Assembly: GCF_014805685.1 (NCBI RefSeq)
Contig: NC_060896.1
Coordinates: 10,442,889 to 10,506,888 of the forward strand
From: Silurus meridionalis
Lineage: Eukaryota > Chordata > Actinopteri > Siluriformes > Siluridae
Length of the DNA stretch: 64,000 bases
Direction: 5' to 3'
Part shown: positions 13,100 through 25,099 of the stretch, piece by piece
Position numbering within the stretch: position 1 is the first letter of the stretch
Layout of the letters: the number at the start of each line of letters is the position of its first letter
Program-made: the position numbers and the translations under genes
Notes under the pieces: generated by a model
The model's input: only the letters and a program-made list of their open reading frames with translations
Database searches by the model: none
Told to the model about the DNA's origin: nothing

Positions 13100-13475
13100 A
13101 TGAACACCACATGGTGTCATGAACACCACATTTCTTTTGCCAAAGTTGTAAACTTACAATTGTATAGGAGGTCTTTATATGCTAAAGCTAAAGGCCCAGA
13201 AAGAGTACAAGTATTCAATTGTTCTGCAAAAAGATTTGACCTCAACTCCACTGAAAATCTTTGGAATGAACTGAAACACTGGTTGCCTCCTCACTGGTTG
13301 CCTCCTCACCCAACATCAGTGTCTGACCTTACTAATTCACTTCGGCTTTATGTGCATAAATCTCCATAGCCATGCAACTGGAAAGCCTTCACTCCTGAGT
13401 GAATGGGATGTTCAAGAAGAACATATGGTTGTAAAGGTAAGGTGTCTATAAACTTTGGCTATAATGTGGCTATAA
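13100..13475 (+). mobile_element. Tc1-like transposon 3' end with transposase relic and terminal inverted repeat
   Basis: The plus-strand frame at about 13220-13370 keeps the tail of a Tc1-type DDE transposase: DLNSTENLWNELKH, matching the family pattern S-P-D-L-N-P-I-E-N-L-W-x-E-L-K, with the catalytic Glu retained. A 15-bp tandem duplication (13277-13291 and 13292-13306) inserts five extra residues, HWLPP. The element ends in ggtgtctataaactttggct (about 13441-13460), the usual outer end of this family (ggtgtccacaaacttttggc in memory). Its complement begins the separate relic at 14415. The first catalytic Asp residues and the DNA-binding half are not recognisable, so this is a dead fragment. 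Confidence 0.7.
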
Positions 13476-14414
13476 AAAGCCCACTGTTGGCTAGTAGGTG
13501 CATCATGGGGTCAGGATTTTACACTTGGCTTCACAGAAGAGCTAACAACTACAGCACACTTAAAATTCGCTCAAACATATTTTCCTACCCTCTATTTCTG
13601 ATCTCTTTGCTGATTTGAGCTATTTTCACCAAACTTGGCAATATCTTTCCTAGCAGGGCAGTCCTCTGATGCACTCTGTTTAAATAGCCCTGATACCCCT
13701 GCTCTTATACCTTCCCTCCTGAGTAGCTGGATGGATCTCAAGTGGACTGTCTCTATCCTCAATCCAAGCACTTGCTCTTGATCACACAGAGAAGAGCAAC
13801 TCACAGATCCCATACTGCTCTGAGACAAGGTTTATATGTTCACTAAAGGGACAGTCAACCCTGAGGCACTGAAAGAGAGCCTGGCCCAAAGTTTCCCTTA
13901 TCCTGCTTGTCTCGCCCTCATTCAGCATGATACCTTGAACTTAGTGCCCTTTTGGCAAAAATAACTTTACAGCTGTCAGTTCAAAATCTATGAAGTCCAT
14001 CACAATTTTACTTGATGGTTGTCAAGCCCACTTCATTTTATTAAACGAAATAATAGACTACGATTAACCTATACTAAGTTTTGCAAGCCAGACACTCCAA
14101 CTTCTTTAAAGTCTGGCACATTTCCTCGTTTTCACCGAGCACTCGACTGACATGTCAAACCACCACCCACAGGCCATTTCCCATAACCTGTCAGCCATCA
14201 TGTACAATAATCCTGTTGACTTTTAACAAAACTTTCAAGTACGTTTTTAAAAGGACAATTTATATACTATAAAAGAAATAAATGAAATGTACAGTATAAT
14301 CCATGGTTAGGGGATAGACCATTTCAATGCCTGGCACAGAAGATGAATAACATTAAAATGGTGTTACATGTGATGGTTTTCCATGGTCATTTGCCAGAAT
14401 TGACAAGTTAAAGC
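13476..14414. other. No gene seen between two Tc1-like relics
   Basis: No recognisable coding sequence on either strand. This stretch separates two inward-facing Tc1-like ends. Confidence 0.5.
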
Positions 14415-14875
14415 TGCATCATATGGGCAAAAGTCTGTGGACACATGACCATAAGATTCTATGTGCTTAGTGAATGTCACGTTCCACAACTACTCCCCAT
14501 TTGCTATTATAATATCTTCACACTTATCTAAAGATATAACACTTGATTTTGTTTGGAGAAATTTGTGCTCAATTAGCCTTGAGTCAAGTCTGCATTCCAA
14601 TTCATTCCAAAATGTTTAATAGAGTTGAGGTCAGAGTTCTATAGCAGGCCACTCAAGCTCTTCAACTCCAACCCATGTAAACCATTCCTTCACGGAGCTC
14701 ACGTTGTGCACTTGTGTCATGCTGAAACAGGTTTGGGTCTCCTAATTCAAATGAAAGGAAAATGTAATGCTACCAAATCCAAAGACATCTTATACAATTG
14801 TGTGCCTTCAACTTTGTGGTAACTGTTTGGGGGAAAACTGTAGTGTTACAGTGATGCTTACAGTGCAAAATTGTC
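14415..14875 (-). mobile_element. Tc1-like transposon relic with terminal inverted repeat
   Basis: It begins with the terminal wording atgggcaaaagtctgtggac (about 14424-14443), complementary to the end at 13441-13475. It continues through blocks typical of the complement of a Tc1-like transposase gene: atttgctattataatatctt, gtttaatagagttgaggtca, accattccttcacggagctc, and gcaaaattgtccaaat near the far end. The transposase strand is minus. No intact frame survives and much of the element is missing, so it is a non-autonomous relic. The middle resembles the older relic at 275-515, which supports a shared family. Confidence 0.7.
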
Positions 14876-15057
14876 CAAATAAATAAAAATAACTGGTAAG
14901 TTTTGCAAAATATTTTATATATGGGCCATTTGATTTGGAAGTCTGCATGCTCTAAATCATACACAAAGTAGTGCAATAAGATTTCTTTATATGTATGAAT
15001 ATTAATAAATTATATAAATATTATAAGGGAAAAGGGTAGAGAAAAAAAGAGAAAGAT

Positions 15058-15066
<9 letters not shown>

Positions 15067-15113
<47 letters not shown>
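15067..15113. repeat. (GA)n microsatellite
   Basis: About 23 GA dinucleotides, preceded by an imperfect purine-rich run from 15034. Confidence 0.95.
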
Positions 15114-15115
<2 letters not shown>

Positions 15116-15459
15116 CAATGACACAAAAATCATCCATCTAGCTAAGTGAGTTCATTAGAAAATGTTTACAATAGCTGTCTCACTCTGTGTATATAATTGT
15201 TACTATGTGCTACTAAGGTTACAACTGTTTATAAGGCATTGATTTAGAACAGTGATCAAATTAAAGTGCCAAAATTACCTTCTAGCCAATCAGATTCAAG
15301 TGTTCAGACTGACCATGGAATAACAATTAGTCATTCATCAAATCATTGTGCTTGATGCTTTGGCTGCTGCACCTGCAGATATTCGACACATTTTTAATAC
15401 CTGACTTGAGGAATATGAGATAAAGACATAAGTACTTATGAGAGGTGCAGCAAGTAGCA

Positions 15460-15550
15460 TTGACACCTCACAGCTCCCTGATTTGATCTGGTTTGTCTGT
15501 ATGGATTTTCACATGTCCTCATGTCCATGTGGGCTTTCTGTAGCATTGTC
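15460..15550 (-). repeat. Fragment of a dispersed fish repeat
   Basis: The sequence acctcacagctccctgattt followed by gtctgtatggattttcacat and gtccatgtgggctttctgta is the complement of the end of the repeat at 37045-37330. The family wording (remembered) is bottom-strand tgggtttcctcc and gttctccccgtgtc. It is degenerate. Confidence 0.5.
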
Positions 15551-15560
15551 TTAAATATAA

Positions 15561-18500
15561 AACAATGGTCTGTGTTTGGGGAATATTTCACAACAATCAG
15601 AATGCAGAGTGAAAGATTGAGAAAGTTTCTGCTTTTCAAAAAAGTAGAAATAAAGAGAAAAAAGGAAAAGCAACCCCCAATATAACACTAAGCATTACTA
15701 AGCTAAACAACACTTAATAACAACATCAGGTTTTTCTAGACTAAATAACAGTCTCGACTTTTACTTGAGTGTAATATATTCTTGACCCTCAAAAACAAAT
15801 AGAAGCGGTCAGTTTCACTCCCACACAGGAAGGCAAAACCTTGATATGAGTGACCCTTCTATTGCAAACACCATGACTGTCTACAAATTCAATTAAAGTT
15901 TCATTTCACGCACTGTAATAAAATTTTACTGGTGCCATTTAACTAAAGTGTTTTCGAGGTTTGAGAGAAAAAAATCTATTTCATATGTAGTGATAAATGA
16001 CAAGCCGCATTTCCTGTGAAGAATAAGCGCTAGTGTTGATTGTTTATAATTTTAGCTTAGTTTATGGTATGGAGATGAGCACAGATAATCAATGAAATGA
16101 CCAGGCGATCATTTCACACAGTGTGCGGTAGTGCTGAATTAGTTTTGTTTTGGACGCTTTCCCAGAAACACCTGTTAAGGGCTCATCCTGATCCTACAGC
16201 TGCAGTATGTAGAATGTGGAAACGATCCAATCTTTATGCCAGCTAACAGCATTTGATGAAGTTGGTAGCAATGTAAATTACCTATGGAATGGAGACATAA
16301 ACTGAAGCAAAATGTTGTGAATTAGAACAAGTTTTGCTTTGGGTATTTTGTTATTTTTTTTTTTACAGGTGCTCAACTTTATCCATCTATCTGTTTAAAT
16401 ACTGTATTAAAGAAAAAAAATCTTAGGGATGTTTGCAACTTGGCAAAATGAATTCAGTTTGAAACCTGGTCCATGTTTAATGTATTTTAATGCTAATGCT
16501 TATATACTCACCCTCAGCTATGGTTTATAAATGATCTAATTATGATTCTCAGAAGTCGATGGTGATTAGAAGAGGTCACTTCCTCCAGCTTTCATTTTCT
16601 CAAACACAGTATGAAAAAAAATTCCATCTATTCCACAGTAGCATGTATCTATTGGTTATAGAATAGAAAAACATAATCGGAGACATAAAGAATTAACCTG
16701 AGGCTGAGAGATGTGGCTGTCATTGCCCATTCCAGCACTACAACTCAGCCTGCTCTGGTTCACCAGTCCAGCTATCACCTCCAGGCAACAGCAAAGAAAT
16801 GCACTTACTCTCTTTCTTGCTCACTCAATCTTTTTGCCAATTCCTCTTTTGTCATTCTATATTCCTTTTTTTGTGTCTACATGTAACATTGTCTATATCT
16901 ACATCAGTGCGAAGAACAAAAGGTTGTTTCCTTTATGGCATTTGTGAACCTTAAGAGTAAATCAGAGAGAGAGAAGAAAGAGGTCAAAGAGGAAAGAATG
17001 ATTACAGCCATAAGGGCCGCTGACTTTCATAGAGGTGATGGTAGAGGCTGAAGGTCTGAACGCTTGAGAATAGCAGTGAAATGCAACCAGGCAAAAAATC
17101 AAACACTTCTGTCTAAGAAGACACCAGCAGGCAACCCTCACCTTTTAATACACACAGCTTGAAGAAAAAATAAAATAAGAATTAGTACATTTCTTCATTC
17201 TGTCAAAGGCATTTATGGAAAGTTTAGCCACTCAACTAAGCTTTAAAAGAACTGGATTTGAAATATGGGTTTTTAAATGTTTTTCACTACATGACAACCA
17301 AACAATATTTACCTACCGTCTATAACATTTACTCGGCTCGCAAATCGATTGCCATTTCCGTCCCTGGTCAAAAACACTTCAGGGTTAAAATCAGCTACAA
17401 CTGCATTTGCTGACATCTCAACAATTCTTAAAATGACAGTGTCAAGGGCAATCATTGCAGCTTTTAAGCTGAGCTGGCTACCTTACTAAGTGCATTAGGA
17501 TATTCTCAAGCACCTATAGCAGCACTAAGCGGTCTCGAGCAAAATATATTCAGTTTTTTTCTTTGCTAAAAACATTACAAGCAAAAAAGACTAATGAATG
17601 CTGGCAGACTTGCATTCAATCAATACTTCATGTAATGAACCTTGCGATGTTTCAGTGATTCGTGACCTAATGAATTTATCAGATATGATGGAAATCCATA
17701 AACTATCAATGTAACGGAGAAAGATAAATAATGTTTAAACCTCAAAATGTTATGGTGAACTATTACTAAATAAGAATTCAATTGAATAAATTAAAAATTA
17801 AACAGTAGTGATGATTAAATGTAGTAAATAAATACTTTAATTTAACAGATTCTCAAAATATACTTGGAATAATTGTTTTCAGAGGAAAGGCTTACGTAGA
17901 TAAAGATGCAGGAGGAGCTTCTGTAGTATCATTGTAACGTGTAAATATTGCAAAATGGCATGATGACACAAAAAAAAGAGAATAAAAGCTGAAGCTTTTT
18001 GCTATAACCAGCTCTTAACAACATTGATGCGGGTGTCTATTTAATGCCATGAGTGGTCCATGCTTGTCACTGGGCAGTAGCGCTAACAAATGTTTTTTAG
18101 ATTGCATCTGGGAAGACCCACTGAAAGGCCGGTCAACTAGATGAGCCACACTAAAGCTCATTCATCTGTCAAAATGCCTATTACGGCAAGCAATTTCATG
18201 CATATGAAGCACCTCACTGTAAAATATTCACAATTAAACTTTAGTTTGTCTTTTTTTTTTCCTCCGATACTTGAAGCCAAAGACATTTACATAAAAACAG
18301 CTGCAGGTAGAGTCCCCATGGAGAACACTGAGGTTAAGTGCCTCACTGCAGTGGCTATCAGCTGGAATCAAACTTGACATCTTGAATCTCAGCCAGATTC
18401 TCCTGGTGCTTGTCTAGCACAACCCCGAAAATACAAATTGACTTTTAAAGAATAAAAACAGACACTGTAAACTAGGCCAAACATTTCGAAGCCCCATGAC

Positions 18501-18919
18501 CTTGTTAGCTAAACCAACAATCTTATACTGCAGCGCCATGGAAAGCTTGATTATGATTGGTCAGAAGGTGTTTTGTGATAAACAGCAACTCTGATAGTAG
18601 TGCTAGCTACAAAACAAATCACAGATTGCCATTTGTGTGTTTACTTTCACGTTTCCATTTAATTTATAATAATTAAATAAAACTATTTCACATGTACTAT
18701 ATTGAACAACAATTAAAGCACATATTTAACAATGAAGTAAAGATTTCTGTATTTAAAACGTATTTTTTTCTATATCAATGGAAGGAGTCTCTATTGTCAG
18801 TGCTTTGTACCAGAAACCAGGAATTAGCAAAAACAGTGAATATTGTCATTGATATAATATATTTTTTGGTTGTTTGTTTTACTGGATAAAAAAGAAACTT
18901 AGAGGGTGATGAGGGGAGA
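15561..18919. other. No gene supported; some complex sequence
   Basis: Short open frames only. Segments 16010-16320 and 17380-17560 are free of simple repeats and have a balanced composition, so they are candidates for conserved non-coding DNA. Near 18300-18400 a weak match to a fish SINE-type phrase (gaggttaagtgcctcactg) is seen but too eroded to name. Confidence 0.4.
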
Positions 18920-19390
18920 ACTGTTTATAGCTGTTATAACATTCAGTCACTAGGCATAAACTTTACCACCTGCCTTATATTGTGATAGTCCTCCTTTTGC
19001 TGCCAAAACAGTCCTGAGCTGTTGACCATTATCAGCATTAACTTCTTCAGCAATTTAAACTACAGTGGCTGCCCATGACCCTGTCGCCAGTTCACCACCG
19101 TTCCTTCCTCTGACCACTTTTGATAGATACTGATAACACCGGGAACATCCCACAAGAGCTACAGTTTTGGAGATGATCTGCTACCCAGTCGTCTAGCCAT
19201 AACAATTTGGCCTTGTCATACTCAAATCCTTATCCTACCCATTGTAAATTCTCAACTTTGAGGACAAAATGTTCATTTGCTGTCTAATATATCCCACCCA
19301 CTAACAGGTACCATGATGAACAGATAATCAGTGTTATTTACTCACCAGTCATGTTCTGTCATAATGTTATGCCTGAGCAGTGTATGTGAT
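18920..19390. mobile_element. Internally deleted Tc1-like element (MITE-like derivative)
   Basis: Left part: ataacattcagtcactaggc, then taccacctgccttatattgt and ttgctgccaaaacagtcctg. The text then jumps directly to atcagcattaacttcttcag, gcccatgaccctgtcgccag, gaacatcccacaagagctac and ggacaaaatgttcatttgct, and ends at taatgttatgcctgagcagt. In the full-length fish element, as I remember it, about a kilobase of transposase sequence separates the left block from the block at 19034. The copy therefore lost its middle, with the junction near 19025-19034, while keeping both ends. It has no coding capacity. Confidence 0.65.
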
Positions 19391-22300
19391 AATTTGTCTC
19401 TTATAGGTTTCACAACATTAAATGTAACTATAATCATTGATTGAAAAGTTTCAAACACACAGATGAAAAAAATCATGAAAAGTTTTGAACACATCATTTA
19501 AAACTTAAACATATAAAAGGTTAAAGAACACAGAAAAAAAACAAGAGGGCGTTAGTACATTATTTAATTTGGTTAGACAATCCATATAGTAAATCCATTT
19601 GCTGCACACTGAATAATAGCAGTCTGTGTAGTGTGGGTGTATTTTCTTTGTATTACACATAACATGTATACAGACTATGATTGGCCTTGACGAAGTGTCT
19701 GGCTGAAAGAGAGTGTGGGTGAACACTTCTTGTTTTTAGTATCTGCATTTCGTATTGCAATTCCTTATTGCACTTATTCCTTATTGTTTCCCTTATAGTC
19801 CACATGGGAACTAAAGTACAAGAAATCAAATATATAACATAGTTTATTAGTAAATAAATATACATAAATATGAATCTGTTTACATCCACTAAGAGGTTAA
19901 GTGCATATTGATCAGGGTTTTTTAATAGCAAGTATATGGCACTTGTGCAGCAAACTTCTTGTTTGTAATCAGTAACTCAATACTCTCAGTTTAACTGTGT
20001 CTCACAAAGACAATACCTTTTACATGCTTAAATCGCTAATAGAAAAACATATTTATTGGCAAGAAGACCAGACGCGGCTGAGGTGATTCAAACATTGTAT
20101 ACAGTCACATATGTGGGTGGGAAAAAAAAAACTAATTTCTGTTTGATAATTGAGCTAGAAATTCTACTGGCTTTTTTTTTCAGTTTTTAATGCTTGTACT
20201 GTATGTTTATGTGGATACAATCTGCATGTGTCATGGACAGAGCAGAGGAATGAAGGTAAAATCAGCTTTTTACAGGGGCAGGAAATTGTATCCAGCAAAG
20301 CGTGTAGAGTGTGCAGAGGATGTGACAGGCTAGACATGAAATTCTAATGAAAATCATATCCAGCGGCATGCATGCATATTTGGCTGCATCAAGGGCACAA
20401 AAGGATCCGCCCACAAATATGGATCGAACAATGCTTAAATAAGCATCAAACTGCAAAACTACACAAATTCACAAAAAAAGGGTTATTTAAAAAAGGTCTG
20501 AACTGCAATGCTGACAACTTAAGTCTTCATTACACAAGAGGTTCCTGAACCTCGGAGACTATTAATATCCTCTGTAGTGCAGCTTCTTGGTCCTACTATT
20601 AATAAAGGAAACCTTTAATTAAAGAATGTCTCACCTCACAGAAATAAAATAAAGGAAGAACTGAGGAAAAAACTAATCACTTCACCTCTAACCTGATGTT
20701 GCCTAAAAATATCCAGCTCAGATCACTAAGCGCTAACGTCATCCACTGACTCCTCAGCACTGCTCCCAGCAGTATTAATGTACAGTACCATACTGCATGC
20801 CTCTATTGGCTACTGCCACCTGTATAGAGCACAGCCAAAACTTGTGAAAGCAAACAAAAAAGTCGCTTGACACCCAGCTGTACACACGTACATTCCAACT
20901 GCCTCCAGAATCCTATCAGTTTAGTCACTCCCACCCATCTCTCCTCCGCAGCAATACCCCCAACAAACCTTCCCCCAAAAAGAGCCAGGCAAAGCTGCTT
21001 AATGACTAAGACACCCGCAGATTTTTAATACGCTAATCAAGCAAGCGTCACTGCCACATCATCGTCATGCCTGAGGCTTTTTGTATTCGAGCTAAAAGGT
21101 TGCGCCAGCTTTGAGGATTCGCTGTCTTTTCTTGGAAAAGTACATGCCGCTTCAAAGCATTATAGATGTTTATACAAGGATAGGCTTACTGCTCTGTAAA
21201 ACAGAAGACGCAGCTTTTCAAAAGCGCAAAATACTCCACTTTGCAAAACTCTGTCCTTCTTTGTAATGACACTGTATGAATGCCGGGGCTAGGACTTAGT
21301 CTACACATTGCCAAGGAATTGAATAAAAATGATTATCACCCTTCAGCTAAAAACAGACCTTCTCGTGTAATATAAATATTGTAAAAACAGGCCATCCAAT
21401 AAACTCAAACCGGACAATGAACCCTCTAGAAAAAATCCACCTATTACAACCATTGCCAACTGACTACTGACTACTATAGTCACTGCGATTTAGCTCTGGC
21501 TTTGTTTGAACTAAGACAGATGCTGAAGCACTTATCACTTAGTTTGTTCTGTTTATGTAATACCACATCTGTACACTCTGCTCACACAAAGCAGATTTAA
21601 AAGTTTTGACTTTCATGCAAATACCATCATAAAGACAGTTGTGCTAAGCTGCTTAATAAGCAGCGCTAACTAGCTAAAACTGTAAGTCAGTATTGTTCCA
21701 TGTGGACACATTACATTTTGGAAATCTGAGTTCATCATTTGCTGTTTCCAATACTTTCAGCTTGGATTTCCCATTAATACATTGGAATGCAGCAAGAAAG
21801 AAATGGTTGCGCTTTTGATTTAATGCGCTAAGTGCAAAATCTGCCCATTGTCACTTCTCCTATTACACAACATTGTAACTGTACAAGCAGTGTCACATTG
21901 CAACAATCAACTGCTAGCATCTAGCAAGAACAACAAAATAACAGCACACGGCAAAGCAGAATAATCGGGTCACAAATATTTTAATATAAACATATTATTG
22001 CATTTACCCTTAAAATTGTGATGCCACAATGTTTGTTCCATGAGTACATATTAAGACTTTTTTTTACATTTGATATTCCATAAAGTGGACATTTCTAGCT
22101 AACGTGGAAGATTGAACAAAATGTGCAATCTTATTTCAAGGCAAAGCTTTAAACTTCAAAATATAGATCATGATTATAAATCCTCTGTCAACTTAAACTC
22201 TCTGAACAAAGAAGACCAAAATTAAATGAAATTTTCTATAAATAATTAAATAAATATGTGCTGCAATCACTGAATGGTTTGTATTAGAAATACAAGCCAC

Positions 22301-23453
22301 TTCATACACAGTACATCAAATTGCTGAAAACTAAGACTTATCAGGAAACGTGACAAAAACATGATGCATTTTCAAAGAATGCAAGAAATGCTAGCCGGAT
22401 AAATAGCTGAGCATCTTGATTAAATTAATTTAGCCAGTTATTGGTGTGTTTGTGCACACTCCATTTAGATGTTCAAAGAATGAAAGCCTCAAATGCACGA
22501 ATACCAGAGTACTGGATAGTGTTTACAGGAATGCAGCTAAAGTTCAATCCAAGTGCCAAGCTTTGGCACTCTTCTAGCTCTCATTTTTCCATCACCTTGA
22601 ATAAAACCCCAGGCCTTTTTCTCCTAGTCGAGCGGGAAACGCTCTCCAGGCAGCTAAGATATCCTGAGCTCTGTTCGCTTTCACAGAGAGCTAAAACGAT
22701 TGGTGTTGATTCCTTTGAGAGCCAAAATGATTTTATTCGCCATATGTATCCAAATACAAACTGGAACACACAATCACAAATAGTGATTTGTCGTTCAGCC
22801 TTGTCTTACACTTCTGCTGATCCCAGAAGAATCACTGTCACTATGTCGCCATCTAGGTGGTGGGAGTGGATAATGCAGAGAAAAAGTGGATACTGTGTCT
22901 GACTGATCCAGCCAGGTTAGGACATTTGGCTTAGACAGAATTCTAAGGATCAGTGAGAATTAAAGACAACAGAAGGAAGATTGAGTGGGATGAAACAAAA
23001 AAACACAGTGGTGAATGGCGCACAACCGCCTGTTCCCACCGAGTTACACCGGCAAGCTAAGAGCAAACATGACCTCTGGCCACAGTTTAGCCTATATGAG
23101 AGACAGGGAAAAGCAGGACACCACTCAGACACGGTTGATCGCTAAACCTGGGCATCAGTCTTGCAGGCAAGGCATCTAGGATTACACTGAGGCTTCAGTT
23201 TCTGCCCTGTGAATTGACTGTAAATTGATTTCCAGACTGTGAGTACATTAATGCCCCAGTGAGGTGGTTGTGGCACAGACAACCCAGGTATATGTGGATG
23301 GATTTCAAACAGACGCAATCCATCATCTGTTGAGTGTTAAACTATGTTCGCAAGATGGGTGAGTGAGTGCATGTATGTGTGGAAGACCAATGTTTAGCAC
23401 GGATGCTAGAATAGGCTCTCTCCCACTAGACACCCTCTCTGTCACAAGCACGA

Positions 23454-23457
<4 letters not shown>
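19391..23457. other. No gene supported
   Basis: AT-rich unique DNA. A stretch from about 20690 to 21130 is more GC-balanced and complex. A 153-codon open frame at 22441-22902 has no recognisable motif, no donor or acceptor support and ordinary composition, so it is left uncalled. Confidence 0.45.

Positions 23458-23505
<48 letters not shown>
23458..23505. repeat. (CA)n microsatellite
   Basis: Uninterrupted CA tract of about 24 units. Confidence 0.95.
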
Positions 23506-23507
<2 letters not shown>

Positions 23508-23883
23508 TACAAATGGAGATGCTCTTTCTGCTATGCAAACCCTATCAGTCCTCCTATTAGTATTCTCTGCCCTGCTTTTAACAACTGTGGGAATGTGCAG
23601 CATGAGCATCTAGAGATAAACATGCACCCTGTTCACCATGACATTTCTACCCTATTCACAGCCAAATCAGTCTCCAAAGGAAAGAGCCAAAGAGACAGCA
23701 TCGGTCTCTGATTGTTTCAGATAGCAATCCCAACACTGCCTCTGGTCCCACAGGTGCGGGTTTACTAAATCAAGTATGCACACACAAACCCAAAGCGATG
23801 GAAAAAGGGAAAGCCATTCTCACTGCAAAATGTGCAGCAACACCTGAGATACAGTGAGTGAAAAATTCCACTGATCTCCCATT

Positions 23884-23886
<3 letters not shown>

Positions 23887-23925
<39 letters not shown>
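23887..23925. repeat. (GA)n microsatellite
   Basis: Uninterrupted GA tract of about 19 units. Confidence 0.95.
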
Positions 23926-23927
<2 letters not shown>

Positions 23928-25032
23928 AACCTAAACCAGAACTCATCAGGATGTGGTGAATAGAATCACAGTGCCAAACCTTGAGCTATCCATATTTACC
24001 AACTCCCCTGCAACAGTGCCTGAGAAAGATTGAGTGGTTTTGCACAGAGCGAGAGCCTACGAACGACTGAGAGTGAACTCATGAAAAAATATGAGATGAA
24101 TGGAAATAGAGACTGATGGAAAAACAAAAGATGAAGCCTCTTTGTGGCCTTGCTGGCTGTGTGCAACACCGTGTGTTTGAGCAATGGATTAGACAATTCT
24201 GTTTCTTTCAGATTGCCCAGCAATTATCCTCCTGACGGAAGGAAGAGCTCTGCAAACAGAGATGGGAATGAGAAAGAGATAAAGTGACGAAGGAAGAGAA
24301 CGGCACATCGAGACATTATGATTATGAGTGAAACAGCAGTGTTATTTCTTCACTCTGTACAATTAGATTTTTTTTCTTTCCTAAACATTGCAAGAAAAGG
24401 AACCAATTTCAGACGTGAACGCATGTGCTCCTGATAGACAAGATGGTTGAGGACACTTTCAAAGTCTCTCATAATCTCTTGGGGCACAACACAAGTGTTA
24501 ATTTGCTTTTTCCTCTTTCACCCACTCATTCGTTCAGATAGTCATGGTTAATACATTTAGAAGCGAACAACCTTCCAGGTAATTGATATCGGTGACGAGA
24601 CGAGACGAGCAGATGCACCTGCAGAAATTATAACTTCCTAATCTCCTGCTCCCATTTTCTCTCCAGAGCAAAAAAAGGAGAATAAACAGAGCAATAAAAG
24701 CAAGTCGATTCACCAAGACGCATGACACATTTTGACTTTAGAAACAAAAGGACCTGAAATATGCCTGATTACAAGGATATGCCAGAAGGGTCAAAACCCA
24801 ACGCTGTCATTAAAAGAAAATATAGATATAGAACTCGCATCAGGATGAGTCAGAGCTACTTTATGCAGGTCGAATAGAAACATTTTTAGTATTATAATAT
24901 GATTAAAATAGCAAGGACCAAGATGATTCTACCCGTTTCCATTAAAAATGCAAAAAGCTGAATAAGGCTCTTTACTTTAATACCACTCATCACCAGAGCC
25001 TTTAAAAGCCGCACCCCTGACATGCAAGCTCT

Positions 25033-25034
<2 letters not shown>

Positions 25035-25096
<62 letters not shown>
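25035..25096. repeat. (GT)n microsatellite
   Basis: Uninterrupted GT tract of about 31 units. Confidence 0.95.

Positions 25097-25099
<3 letters not shown>

Noticed and set aside
14081..14272. Small plus-strand coding gene between the Tc1-like relics
   Set aside because: Short frame without motif in AT-rich DNA.
22441..22902. 153-codon open frame, longest non-repeat frame in the window apart from simple repeats
   Set aside because: No recognised motif, no splice or promoter support and amino-acid order looks random.
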